The translations under genes were made by a program, and so were the position numbers. Shown piece after piece: positions 53,951-63,064 of a DNA stretch of 64,000 bases. Within the stretch, counting starts at the first letter, position 1, and every line of letters starts with the position of its first letter. Below the pieces are notes generated by a model, which saw only the letters and a program-made list of their open reading frames with translations, was not told the origin of the DNA and searched no databases. This stretch comes from Anabaena sp. PCC 7108 (GTDB taxonomy: Bacteria; Cyanobacteriota; Cyanobacteriia; Cyanobacteriales; Nostocaceae), in contig NZ_KB235896.1 in assembly GCF_000332135.1 (NCBI RefSeq), forward strand, positions 682,001 to 746,000, written 5' to 3'.

Positions 53951-54309
53951 GAGGCAATATATACCAGGGTGTTTACATTTTCCACTGAGAATATTACAGC
54001 TACAATTTTTTCTTTCCAGCTATTGATATCTACTTCTGTATAGGGGTAGATATAAGTGTATATTGTAACTATTTAAACACTAATGTTTTTTTGAACAGAG
54101 TATAGTTATTTTCACTAACATTAATTATTACCATAGTTAATTAATCTCTATTCTTATCTCAAGTCCGCTGAATTGCTTACCTAAAAATTCACTGTCTCTT
54201 TGTATCAGCCCTAATGATAAGTATTCAAGAAAATGTGATATTTAATATCCAACTTTGAAGCTAAATGCTATACTGTTTTTTTCAATCATCTCAGTAATAA
54301 CTCATTATT
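53951..54309. other. AT-rich gap between the two pentapeptide genes
   Basis: 359 bases, strongly AT-rich, without a gene, terminator hairpin or repeat that could be identified. Confidence 0.4.
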
Positions 54310-55800
54310 GTGAAGCATCTTTATGGTATGTCTGCTAAAAAGACAGACGCAACTTTGAATTGGTTAATCACCATCATAGTTATCGTTGCTATCTCCTTGA
54401 TACTGATTGTCTTCGCATCTACTAATATTGAGAAGTTATCACTTCTGCAGCGAATAGCTGTTAGAAATCAAGCCTTGACTACGACTGCTATAGTTTTTTT
54501 AGGTTTAGCTGTCATGGTTAATGCTTATTACGCAGCCAAGCAGAATCAAACAATGCAAAAAAGTGCCATTACAGCGGAAAAAACCTTAGCAATTGGGATT
54601 GAAAATATCAAACTCACCCAAGAAAAATTAATTGCAGAACGCTTTATTGGTGGAATTGCTCAGTTAGGACATGACAAAGTAGAAACCCGCACAGGTGCAA
54701 TTTATGCATTAGAAAGAATTGCTCAAGATTTCCCTCAAGAACATTGGACAATTATGGAAATTTTGACTGCTTTTGTCCGTGAAAATGCACCCATACAAGT
54801 AGAGAGAAAACAACAAAAGCCAGAAGATTTCATGGCTATTGATTTGGGTCAACATCGGGATAGGGTGCGTCGTCAACAGTCAGTAGATTCTTATATCCCA
54901 TCAGATACTTTTAAACTTCGTACTGATATTCAAGCAGCTTTAACTGTGATTGGTAGACGCGATTTTCAGCAAGACAGAGAAAATCAAAAGCTGGATTTAA
55001 GTAATACGAATATCAGACGAGTAAACTTAGCTGGTGCAAAATTGCAACGGGTAGATTTGCGAGGTTCTGATTTATCTGGAGCCAATTTACGGGAAGTAGA
55101 TTTAAGTGAAGCAGACTTGGATGGAGTTAAACTCATAGGGTCGATTCTCTATGAAGCTAACTTATTTAAAGCAAGTTTGCGAGGTGCTAATTTGAGTCGT
55201 TCAAACCTCAATCTCGCTAATTTATATGGAGTCAATCTCCTGTCAGCTAACCTATTTGGTGCAAGTTTGCGTTCGGCTAATTTACAAGCTGCTAATTTGT
55301 ATAAAGCTAATTTACAACAAGCAAATCTGAAAGCAGCTAACCTCTCTAGTGCGAAGTTATTTCTGGCTAATTTGCAAGGAGCAAAGTTGGGGAAAACTAA
55401 TTTACATTTAGCTGGTTTAATTGCGGCTAATTTACAAGGTGCAAATCTTAATGGTGCAAATCTGCAAGGTGCTAATTTGAATGCTGCGAAGTTACAACAA
55501 ACGGATATCTATTTTGCTAATCTCAGTCAAGCTAGTTTGACAGAAGCAGATTTGCAGCAAGCTAATCTTATGGGAGCTAATCTCTGTGGGGCTATTCTTG
55601 ATGAAGCTGACCTGTCTTGGGCAAATTTAATGGGTGCTAATTTATCTGGCGCTCAACTTTGTGATGTTAATCTGATTGGGGCGATTTTGACTGGTGCAAA
55701 AAACTTGGAATCAGAACAGATAATTATGACATTAGGAGATATTAATACTCGTCTCCCTGATTATATTGAACCCCCAGCTAGTTGGCGACAATCTAGTTAA
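54310..55800 (+). CDS. Membrane-anchored pentapeptide-repeat protein
   Basis: 496 residues from a GTG at 54310; an ATG at 54328 (MSAKKTD) is an alternative and no ribosome site decides. Two membrane helices (WLITIIVIVAISLILIVFAS and ALTTTAIVFLGLAVMVNAYY) lie in the first 80 residues. Next is the helical module shared with the gene at 53207 (YALERIAQDFPQEHWTIMEI, LTAFVRENAPI, IQAALTVIGRRD). About 45 pentapeptides fill residues 225-470. The beta-helix would project from the membrane. Function unknown. Confidence 0.88.
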   Translation: MKHLYGMSAKKTDATLNWLITIIVIVAISLILIVFASTNIEKLSLLQRIAVRNQALTTTAIVFLGLAVMVNAYYAAKQNQTMQKSAITAEKTLAIGIENIKLTQEKLIAERFIGGIAQLGHDKVETRTGAIYALERIAQDFPQEHWTIMEILTAFVRENAPIQVERKQQKPEDFMAIDLGQHRDRVRRQQSVDSYIPSDTFKLRTDIQAALTVIGRRDFQQDRENQKLDLSNTNIRRVNLAGAKLQRVDLRGSDLSGANLREVDLSEADLDGVKLIGSILYEANLFKASLRGANLSRSNLNLANLYGVNLLSANLFGASLRSANLQAANLYKANLQQANLKAANLSSAKLFLANLQGAKLGKTNLHLAGLIAANLQGANLNGANLQGANLNAAKLQQTDIYFANLSQASLTEADLQQANLMGANLCGAILDEADLSWANLMGANLSGAQLCDVNLIGAILTGAKNLESEQIIMTLGDINTRLPDYIEPPASWRQSS

Positions 55801-56384
55801 TTTCTAGTTAATTTATTGTTATCACTGTTGCTAATTTGGGTGTATTCTACTTTTGAGAACAGGAGAGAAGTGTATTTTAGACAAAGTCACATTTTTTATC
55901 TATTGAGCTTTATTTAAAATCCTCTAATTACCTATATTTAAAACAGCTTTAATTCTTGCGTTGGGTTTTGTGCCTCACATAAACCTACAAAAACAGGACT
56001 TACGCAACTGGCGCATTGCTAGGGTGCGTCAGACTGCATAAATCCTGCAAATAACTAAATTATTGATATCTGACGCACCCTACAACAGATTTTGAGTGTG
56101 ACACGCAGCTTTAGTCCTAAAAAAATAGCAAAGGTATTGTAAATTTGAATTTTATTGTATTACATTAAGCTCTAAATTAAGTTATTAAATCATAACTTAC
56201 CAATTGTCATGATTGCTTGTTTTAAATTTACTGAATTCGTAATCAAATTAGCTTTTTATATTAGTCCATTTATATTATTTTTGGATAAACACTAATAACT
56301 CGCACTTTCCAGCTTTTGCTAGACAAAGGTTTGAAAAGTTAAGGCTGTTACAAAAAGACTAATATTTGTGAGGTTAAAATTATC
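55801..56384. other. Intergenic region before the subtilase gene
   Basis: 584 bases without a gene. A degenerate MITE-like copy (55995-56118) occupies the middle. The final 200 bases are AT-rich and should contain the subtilase promoter. Confidence 0.5.
55995..56118. mobile_element. MITE-like element, copy E, degenerate right end
   Basis: 124 bp starting AGGACTTACGCAACTGGCGC, with GTAGGGTGCGTCAG-like and TCTGACGCACCCTACAAC blocks. The right end reads GACACGCAGCTTTAGTCCT instead of ACACTTGCGTAAGTCCT, so it has decayed. Confidence 0.85.
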
Positions 56385-57839
56385 ATGGCATTTGATATTA
56401 CTAATAATTTTTCCTCCAAAAGGGAACTTAATTTTACTCCTATTTACCCAGTTGATACCTTTAATACTCCGGCTGACAATAGCTTAACTTGGGGTAATCG
56501 TAGCAGTTTACCGAAAGTGGAAACAGCAGAAACTATCGCTACAACTAATAGCTATAATTCCAATAATGGCTATGGTTTAGTAGATGCCGGTAAAGCAGTG
56601 AGTGAAGCCGCTGGTGAGAGTCCTTATGGAGATACTCCTGATTTGGGTGGAAATAATTGGGGTGCAGATTTAGTAAATGCTCCAGCTGCTTGGGAACATG
56701 GACACACAGGAGAGGGTATTATTGTTGCGGTTTTAGATACTGGAGTTGACTATAATCATGAAGATTTAAAAAACAATATTTGGACAAATAATAAAGAAGT
56801 TGCTGGTAATGGTATAGATGATGATGGCAACGGCTATATTGATGATTTTCAAGGTTGGAACTTTGATAGTAGCAATAATAATGTTTTAGATGATAATAGT
56901 CATGGAACTCATGTTTCGGGTACTATTGCCGGAGAAAATAACGGTATTGGTGTAACTGGTATTGCCTATAATTCCAAAATTATGCCGGTCAAAGTTTTAG
57001 ATAAAAATGGCTCAGGTTCTTATTCAAATATTGCTAATGGGATCTATTATGCTGTAGATAATGGGGCTAATGTTATTAACCTGAGTTTAGGAGGTAATTC
57101 TTCTAATGATAGTCTTAAATCAGCTATTGAATATGCCAGCAGTAAAGGTGTAATTGTTGTTATGGCCGCAGGAAATAATGGCGACTCTACACCATCTTAT
57201 CCTGCCCGCTATGCCTACAATTCAGGAATTGCTGTGGGTGCAGTAGATAGAAATAATAACTTCACTGATTTCTCTAATCGTTCTGGTTCTCAAGAAATCA
57301 AATATGTTACCGCACCAGGTCAAGATATTTATTCCACGGTTCCTAATAATCAATATGCTACTTATGATGGAACTTCTATGGCTGCCCCTCATGTTGCTGG
57401 GGTAGTGGCTCTTATACTCAGCGCTAACCGCAACTTAAGTGATAGTCAAGTCCGGGATATTATCACAGGTACAGCAAACAATACTACACCAACTCCAGCG
57501 CCTAGTCAGCCTTCAAATCCATCTCCTTCTCTGCCGTTTCCATTTCCTATTGACTTATTACCTTTTAGTCTAGATATAGGTTCACTACTACCAAATATAG
57601 GTTCACTATTTCCCTTCGGTTCACAAGGGCAATCAACTATCTCATTACCGCCGGTTGTTCTTTCTGTTGGTGGAAATAGTTTAGAATTAAGGTTTCGTGA
57701 TGTTGGTACGGGAATGCAAAAGATAGCAAATTTCAGTTATTATGGCGAGAATAATAATCAATGGGCATTGCGTTATTATGACAGCAGTTTCACTAACTAT
57801 GCAATTACTGAAGATATTCATATCTTCAGTTTGGAATAA
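56385..57839 (+). CDS. Subtilisin-like serine protease (S8)
   Basis: 484 residues. Catalytic triad Asp118 (AVLDTGVDYNHED), His173 (SHGTHVSGT) and Ser331 (GTSMAAPHVAG), with oxyanion Asn264 in AAGNNG. A calcium loop (GNGIDDDGNGYIDD) lies at 141-154. No Sec signal peptide; residues 1-95 are an N-terminal extension. The C-terminus has a Pro/Ser-rich linker (about 368-420, with PSLPFPFPIDLLPFSLDIG) and a small beta-rich domain. Absence of a signal peptide suggests type I or another export route; an HlyD-type gene lies 1.7 kb away. Part of the linker is duplicated at 59213-59326. Confidence 0.93.
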   Translation: MAFDITNNFSSKRELNFTPIYPVDTFNTPADNSLTWGNRSSLPKVETAETIATTNSYNSNNGYGLVDAGKAVSEAAGESPYGDTPDLGGNNWGADLVNAPAAWEHGHTGEGIIVAVLDTGVDYNHEDLKNNIWTNNKEVAGNGIDDDGNGYIDDFQGWNFDSSNNNVLDDNSHGTHVSGTIAGENNGIGVTGIAYNSKIMPVKVLDKNGSGSYSNIANGIYYAVDNGANVINLSLGGNSSNDSLKSAIEYASSKGVIVVMAAGNNGDSTPSYPARYAYNSGIAVGAVDRNNNFTDFSNRSGSQEIKYVTAPGQDIYSTVPNNQYATYDGTSMAAPHVAGVVALILSANRNLSDSQVRDIITGTANNTTPTPAPSQPSNPSPSLPFPFPIDLLPFSLDIGSLLPNIGSLFPFGSQGQSTISLPPVVLSVGGNSLELRFRDVGTGMQKIANFSYYGENNNQWALRYYDSSFTNYAITEDIHIFSLE

Positions 57840-57965
57840 AGTTTTACAAAACACAAATTTTACAGAAAATTAAATAAACAGTAAACTTTCAAATTATATC
57901 CTACCTAAAAGGAGTTTTAGAGCTTTAGCAGTAAAATTAGTCTAAACTCCAATTAGGTTGACTAT

Positions 57966-58265
57966 TTATTTGAGTTTATCAACAGCATTTTCAAAAGCTG
58001 TATTTAATTCTTTCCAAGCTTTTTCAAAGCCAACTTGCATTTCTGCCCAAGCTTCTTCACCGACTTCTTGCAGTTCTGCTAACTTAGCTTGAGCAGCATC
58101 ACGCTTGGTATATATTTCTTCCAATTTACTGTTATACTCAATTGCTGTATCTGCTTTTGCTTGGCTCGCTTTTGCTTTCAATTCATCTATCTGAGCATTG
58201 AATTTCTCTAATTGTGCTTTGACTTTATCTTGATAGACTTGTCTTTTTTCATTCTGAACTGTCAT
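57966..58265 (-). CDS. Small coiled-coil protein
   Basis: 99 residues, almost wholly helical with heptad-like spacing (VKAQLEKFNAQIDELKAKASQA, LEEIYTKRDAAQAKLAELQE, FEKAWKELNTAFENAVDKLK). Rich in Ala, Glu and Lys, no Cys, no membrane segment. Similar short coiled-coil proteins are common in cyanobacteria, some linked to stress, but no function is assigned. It is convergent with the subtilase gene. Confidence 0.65.
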   Translation of the reverse strand: MTVQNEKRQVYQDKVKAQLEKFNAQIDELKAKASQAKADTAIEYNSKLEEIYTKRDAAQAKLAELQEVGEEAWAEMQVGFEKAWKELNTAFENAVDKLK

Positions 58266-58646
58266 AAGCGCACCTGCAATAAATAAATTTTGTAAAATGA
58301 TGAAATTTGTTTTGCTAATTATTCACCATTTACACCCCTATTATAGCAATAATCATTCTGATTAAAATCAACTGATAGATGTAAATATGGTAGATATAGG
58401 TTAAGAAAACTATATCTAAAGGAATAAAAATTTAAAATTCAATCCCCAGCATCTTGACATATATTTTGCCAGAATTGTATATTGATGGGTTATAGGTGTC
58501 GTCTCTCAAGGTAGTAGCAGAAAATAAATCAAAATCCTTTTAGAGAACAACCGAGCGATCGCATACAATCAGTTTTAACAAGCTACAATTCTACACCTCA
58601 AAAAATAACCAAAATCAGCCTTCATATTTATAGAGGCTTGTTTTAT
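58266..58646. other. Intergenic region, no feature assigned
   Basis: 381 bases upstream of the coiled-coil gene and downstream of the gene at 58647-59078. One GCGATCGC (HIP1) octamer lies at 58555-58562. No hairpin or gene is evident. Confidence 0.4.
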
Positions 58647-59078
58647 TTACTCACTTTTAACTTCAAATTCATCACTGATTGCAAGATTTAACCGCTCATT
58701 TTTTAAAACCATATTTTTATTTGCTGCTTTTTCACGACTTGCTAGTATTTCTTGATAATATTCTTCAGGTGTTAACCCATAGTCTCTTTTGACGCAGGCA
58801 ACTTTATCTTTAATACAATCCTCAATCATTAATTTGACATCAGCAAAATAATAATCTTCATTGCATGATTTAATATGTATCTTATGAGTTATTGAAGGAA
58901 CCGCGAGTCTTTTTAAACCTCTTGCTTCTTTTAAGACCCTACTACCTATTAAATTGTCATCAACATCAAAAAAACTAAAAATTGTTTTGCCTTTAGTACC
59001 TCTTTTTAAAGCTGGTTTCAATCCTAAAAAAATATCAACTGATGGGAATACACGGGTTAAAAACAAAAAATCTTCCAT
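58647..59078 (-). CDS. Hypothetical protein
   Basis: 143 residues, not recognised. An ATG preceded by a well-placed TAGGAGATAATA ribosome site supports translation. The N-terminal half is strand-rich (FLFLTRVFPSVDIFLGLKPAL, KTIFSFFDVDDNLIGSRVL) and the C-terminal part is helical and charged (TPEEYYQEILASREKAANK). No signal peptide. Its neighbours do not suggest a role. Confidence 0.5.
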   Translation of the reverse strand: MEDFLFLTRVFPSVDIFLGLKPALKRGTKGKTIFSFFDVDDNLIGSRVLKEARGLKRLAVPSITHKIHIKSCNEDYYFADVKLMIEDCIKDKVACVKRDYGLTPEEYYQEILASREKAANKNMVLKNERLNLAISDEFEVKSE

Positions 59079-59212
59079 TATTATCTCCTATTGAGTTATT
59101 TAATTATCTAATATATTCTCTCAAAAAGTTTGGAGGGATTATTATTAGTCGTTGATTGAGAACAGCTATGGAAATCCAGTTCCTCTCCACGCAAAAGTAG
59201 GGAGGGGATATT

Positions 59213-59326
59213 ATGGCTGTAGGAAAACGATTTCATTTCAATACTACACCAAATCCCTCTCCTTTTCTGCGTTTTCCGTTTCCTATTGACTTATTACCTT
59301 TTAGTTTGATTGATATCGGTTCATAA
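59213..59326 (+). pseudogene. Remnant of a second subtilase gene (linker region)
   Basis: A 37-codon frame, MAVGKRFHFN..., containing NPSPFLRFPFPIDLLPFSLIDIGS broken into the same order as the linker of the subtilase at 56385 (NPSPSLPFPFPIDLLPFSL). The DNA match covers about 65 bases with few differences. Upstream GGAGG is well spaced from the ATG, so it might be translated, but no catalytic part exists. The rest of the 492-base gap (59079-59570) shows nothing else recognisable. Confidence 0.7.
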
Positions 59327-59570
59327 TAAACCGTTGGTTTTCTAGTCAAAAAACTCGGTAAAGAATTCAAAGTTAATATATCAAATTCTCAAATGAGTTT
59401 TTTAACAAACCTCTGTCAATACTGAAAACTCAGTTCTGGTAAAACAAGGCACTGCTTGTGTGATATCGCTCATAAATTACCTCTGTGGTTTTACAAAAGC
59501 TCTTTTACTAATACCACAAAGTTGAAAACTTTGACAGAGCCAGGGAACGAGAAACACCAACATTCTTTCT

Positions 59571-61067
59571 TTACCTCACAGAAAAAGCCTCACTAAATCT
59601 GCGTGTAATTGGCTCAACAATAAAGGTCAAAACCGACTTCTTCCTCGTCACAATTTCAGCATTCGCAGCCATACCCGGAGTAAATTCTACCTCTTGTCCT
59701 CGGAGATTAATTGAGTGTTTATTCAATTTAATTTGCGTTGGAAAAATTAATCCCAATTCTTTATCAACAACCGCATTCGGACTAATTTGTAAAACCTCAC
59801 CATCAACTACACCAAATTCTTGAAAAGGGAAAGTTGCTAATTTCACCTTTACTTTCATCCCCTGACGAATAAAACCAATATCACGATTGAGGACTTTTAC
59901 TTCTAAAAGCATTTCTTCCCCTTCTGGGACAATTGATAATAACTCTTCACCAGATTGAACTGGTCCTTTAGTAGCTTTAATTTTGTAAATTGTCCCCGCT
60001 ACAGGTGCTTTAATAGTTTCTCCGTCTTTTTGCTTTTTCGCTTGTTCTAATTGACCAGCAACATTGGTTAATTCTTCTTTACGCTTGTTGATTTGGGTAA
60101 GAATTTCACTTTGGCGTTCTGATGTTAAACGTAAACCTTGATTACGTGCAGCTTGATAAGCCTGTTCAACTTGTTTGATTTCTTGAAGTTGAGCAGAAAT
60201 ATCTTTTTCTAAAGATGTAACTTTGTCTTGTGCTTCTGTTAACCTATTTTTGGTATTAGTGACTTCATCTGAACTTTTAATAATATCTGTATTGGCACGA
60301 TTTAATCTTTCTTGCGCGTCTAGATAATCAACTCTAGGAACTGCACCAGGATTTAATAGAGTGCGAAGATTTTTTTCTCTTTGTTGAGCAATGCTTAAAT
60401 TACTTTCTACTTTAACACGGATACTTTTGGCATTAACTAAGTTAGTTTGAGCATTAATAGCACTAGTTTTAGCGTTTACTAAATTTTCTTGTAACCGAGT
60501 CAACCGGACTTTGGCTTGATTAATGATTGAAAGTTGGCGTTGTGCTTCTGCTTCCGCTGCTGCTTGTTTGGCGTTGTAGTCTAACAAACGGGAATTTAAT
60601 AATTCATCTTGCAATTTTGTCCCCGCAATTTTCCTCCCAGTTCGTTCTGCTTGTAACCTCTGTAAATCGTCTTCAATTAATTTACTAGCCTTAGATAATC
60701 GGTTAACATCTGTTTGTTGTAAATTTGGATCACGTTCAATTAAAACTTGATCTTTGGTGACGCGATCGCCTTCTTTTACTTTAACCGCTAAAATAGATCC
60801 ATTACCTAAAGATGTCACTGGTCTAACTTGAGTAGAAGCAATTAATTCTCCTGGTGCTGTCGCTACTTCATCAATTTCTGAAAAATGCGCCCAGGAAATT
60901 GCCCCAAATATAACAATGCTAATTGTTCCCGCTAATAATCTTGTATAAAGTGGAGGTAATTCCTGTACAGCTTTACCCAATTCATAAGATAATTGTTCTT
61001 CTGGTTTTGCAAATCTCTCTTTTGTATGACGTGCTTGAACAGCATTTGCAGCTAGAGAAAATTTCAT
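59571..61067 (-). CDS. HlyD-family membrane fusion protein
   Basis: 498 residues. A 40-residue cytosolic N-terminus and one membrane helix (LLAGTISIVIFGAISWAHFS, about 44-63) precede the lipoyl-like half motif (APGELIASTQVRPVTSLGNGSILAVKVKEGDRV). A long alpha-helical hairpin (about 120-350) follows, then the second lipoyl half and a beta-barrel ending with TRKKSVLTFIVEPI. Such adaptors link an inner-membrane ABC exporter to TolC. No ABC transporter gene adjoins it in the window, so the partner is elsewhere. It may export unsigned substrates such as the nearby subtilase (inference). Confidence 0.9.
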   Translation of the reverse strand: MKFSLAANAVQARHTKERFAKPEEQLSYELGKAVQELPPLYTRLLAGTISIVIFGAISWAHFSEIDEVATAPGELIASTQVRPVTSLGNGSILAVKVKEGDRVTKDQVLIERDPNLQQTDVNRLSKASKLIEDDLQRLQAERTGRKIAGTKLQDELLNSRLLDYNAKQAAAEAEAQRQLSIINQAKVRLTRLQENLVNAKTSAINAQTNLVNAKSIRVKVESNLSIAQQREKNLRTLLNPGAVPRVDYLDAQERLNRANTDIIKSSDEVTNTKNRLTEAQDKVTSLEKDISAQLQEIKQVEQAYQAARNQGLRLTSERQSEILTQINKRKEELTNVAGQLEQAKKQKDGETIKAPVAGTIYKIKATKGPVQSGEELLSIVPEGEEMLLEVKVLNRDIGFIRQGMKVKVKLATFPFQEFGVVDGEVLQISPNAVVDKELGLIFPTQIKLNKHSINLRGQEVEFTPGMAANAEIVTRKKSVLTFIVEPITRRFSEAFSVR

Positions 61068-61146
61068 AATTTTTGTCCTTTGTTATAAGTCATCAGTGAT
61101 TAGTCATTTGTTTAATTGCTAATGACCAATAACTAATGACTATTTT

Positions 61147-62022
61147 CTAAATTTCTACATAACGGCGCAAAAAGTTTTCTAATGTTTCCAATTGAAAGTT
61201 AAAAATTCTTTCTAAATTGGCGGTTTCTTCTGATGTACAGAAAAATTCATTAGCTAGTAAGGTGCGAAAAGTTCCTAAACTTGTTTGGGCTGAGGAGTTA
61301 AATAAACCTAATGCACCCCGGAAGCTATCAACAGCAAACAGAGGAACGTTGATGACTATCGGTTCTTTGTTAAAGATGCGACTAAAAATTTTGGGAATAT
61401 CCTCTCGCAATAAAATTTCCGCACCTCCTACTGGTAAAATTTGGTTACAAGCATCTGCAACGGTCAAAGAATCTACAACTATCCTGGCTAAATCATCGGT
61501 GCTAACAATAGATGTGCGGTTTTTAGGATCACCGATAAGTAGATATAAACCCGTTTCTCGAAACGATTCCGCCAGTGGTAGCAAGTTTGATGCTAATCCA
61601 GCAGGGCGTAAAATAGTGTAATCTAAGCCACTACTTTGCAGATATCTTTCTACGGCTCGTTTGGCTTTGAATACGGGTGCATCTTCATATCCTCTGTCAG
61701 CACCTAAAACGGATATAAAGACAAAATGTTCAACACCCTGGACTTTAGCCTGGTCAATGAGTTCAATATTAGCGCGGTAATCTAAAGATAGAGCATCATT
61801 CCCGGAACCGTGAGCGCTGATAATATATTTCACTCCGCGACAAGCTTTCTCAATGTCCTGTTCTCGTCGCAAATCACCAATGAAAATGTCAGAACCCCGG
61901 TGTTCTAACTCGCTGTAATGGGAAGTCAAGCGGACAAACGAACGTACAGGCTGCTGTTGTTGGCGTAATAGTCGCACGACGCGGCGACCAATTCCGACCG
62001 TTGCTCCAGTGACTAGAATCAT
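61147..62022 (-). CDS. Atypical SDR (NmrA/Ycf39-like) NAD(P)-binding protein
   Basis: 291 residues. The N-terminus MILVTGATVGIGRRVVRLL is the glycine-rich loop of atypical SDRs. FIGDLRREQDIEKACRGVKYIIS, HFVFISVLGADRG and LDYTILRPAGLASN follow the NmrA/Ycf39 pattern. The classic YxxxK is not clear. Ycf39-like proteins assist chlorophyll or photosystem assembly, but this may be another member of the group. The next gene downstream encodes the HlyD-type protein, 79 bp away. Confidence 0.8.
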   Translation of the reverse strand: MILVTGATVGIGRRVVRLLRQQQQPVRSFVRLTSHYSELEHRGSDIFIGDLRREQDIEKACRGVKYIISAHGSGNDALSLDYRANIELIDQAKVQGVEHFVFISVLGADRGYEDAPVFKAKRAVERYLQSSGLDYTILRPAGLASNLLPLAESFRETGLYLLIGDPKNRTSIVSTDDLARIVVDSLTVADACNQILPVGGAEILLREDIPKIFSRIFNKEPIVINVPLFAVDSFRGALGLFNSSAQTSLGTFRTLLANEFFCTSEETANLERIFNFQLETLENFLRRYVEI

Positions 62023-62079
62023 AGCTTTTGGATTTGAGTATGGGCTATTCCTCTAGTTAAGTTTAATCACTATTTTGTC

Positions 62080-62103
62080 TGATAGCGTGGCGTAGCCATA
62101 TCA
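62080..62103. repeat. 24-bp small dispersed repeat
   Basis: Starts TGATAGCGTGGCGTAGCC and ends ATATCA, giving inverted TGATA/TATCA ends. Close relatives lie at 46841-46867 and, inverted and partial, at 2-20. It is in the spacer upstream of the SDR-family oxidoreductase gene. Confidence 0.75.
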
Positions 62104-62278
62104 GGATTTTCAGGATTTAAGGATTAACAGGATTAAGATGAGGATCTAGAATGGAAACGTTGGGGTTAAACAAAATTGATGCAGATACCAGAAACAAACC
62201 CAAAGATAATAATACCTATATCTAGTCTCTACACAACTGATTTTTATGCTTGGATACAGGAACAAGTTTCTTTACTCC

Positions 62279-63064
62279 CTAAAACTCCACAATAACTGGT
62301 GTATGATCGCTAGGCTGTTCCAACTTTCTTGGTGCGACATCAATAATACAACTTTGAGCGCGATCGCACAAAACCGATGTGAGATAATGATGGTCTATTC
62401 TCCATCCTAAATTACGCTTGAAAGCAGCAGTACGATAATCCCACCAACTATAATGTCCTTTTTCGCTGTTGAATTTACGAAAAGCATCCGCAAAACCCAG
62501 CGAAAGAATATCTCGTAAAGCTTGGCGTTCTGGTTCAGATGCCATAATATGATTTTCTATCTTTACTTTGTCGTGAATATCTATATCTTCCAAAGCGATA
62601 TTAAAATCACCACACATACAAATAGCCGGATTTGACAACAACAGCACCTGCAAATATTCCCGCAGTATTTTTAACCAACCCAGCTTATATTCATATTTGT
62701 CGCTGTCTACAGATGAACCGTTGGGAACATAAAGATTAATAATTCTAACTCCGTCAATTACACCAGTTATTACCCGCTTTTGCTCCTCCCATTCTGTTTC
62801 TATCTCTGGTAAAATTGCCGTGAAACCCATACTCACATCTTCTAAAGGTTGACGACTAATGAGCGCCACGCCATTATAAGATTTCTGTCCAGAAATATAA
62901 GGGTAATAGCCTATTTTTTCAAACGCTAAAATCGGAAAATCTTTATCTATTACTTTCGTCTCTTGCAAACACAGAACATCAACAGAATTTTGATTTAACC
63001 AATTAATTACCTGTTCTAAGCGTATACGAATCGAATTTACGTTCCAAGTAGCAATTTTCATCAT
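62279..63064 (-). CDS. xth: Exodeoxyribonuclease III (AP endonuclease)
   Basis: 261 residues, normal length. Visible catalytic segments are MKIATWNVNSIRIRLEQ, VLCLQETKV with the metal-binding Glu, INLYVPNGSSVDSDKYEYKLGWL, CGDFNIALEDIDIHD and the C-terminal RIDHHYLTS and PSDHTPVIVEF with the active His. It repairs abasic sites and removes 3' blocks. It stands alone on the minus strand. Confidence 0.95.
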   Translation of the reverse strand: MMKIATWNVNSIRIRLEQVINWLNQNSVDVLCLQETKVIDKDFPILAFEKIGYYPYISGQKSYNGVALISRQPLEDVSMGFTAILPEIETEWEEQKRVITGVIDGVRIINLYVPNGSSVDSDKYEYKLGWLKILREYLQVLLLSNPAICMCGDFNIALEDIDIHDKVKIENHIMASEPERQALRDILSLGFADAFRKFNSEKGHYSWWDYRTAAFKRNLGWRIDHHYLTSVLCDRAQSCIIDVAPRKLEQPSDHTPVIVEF

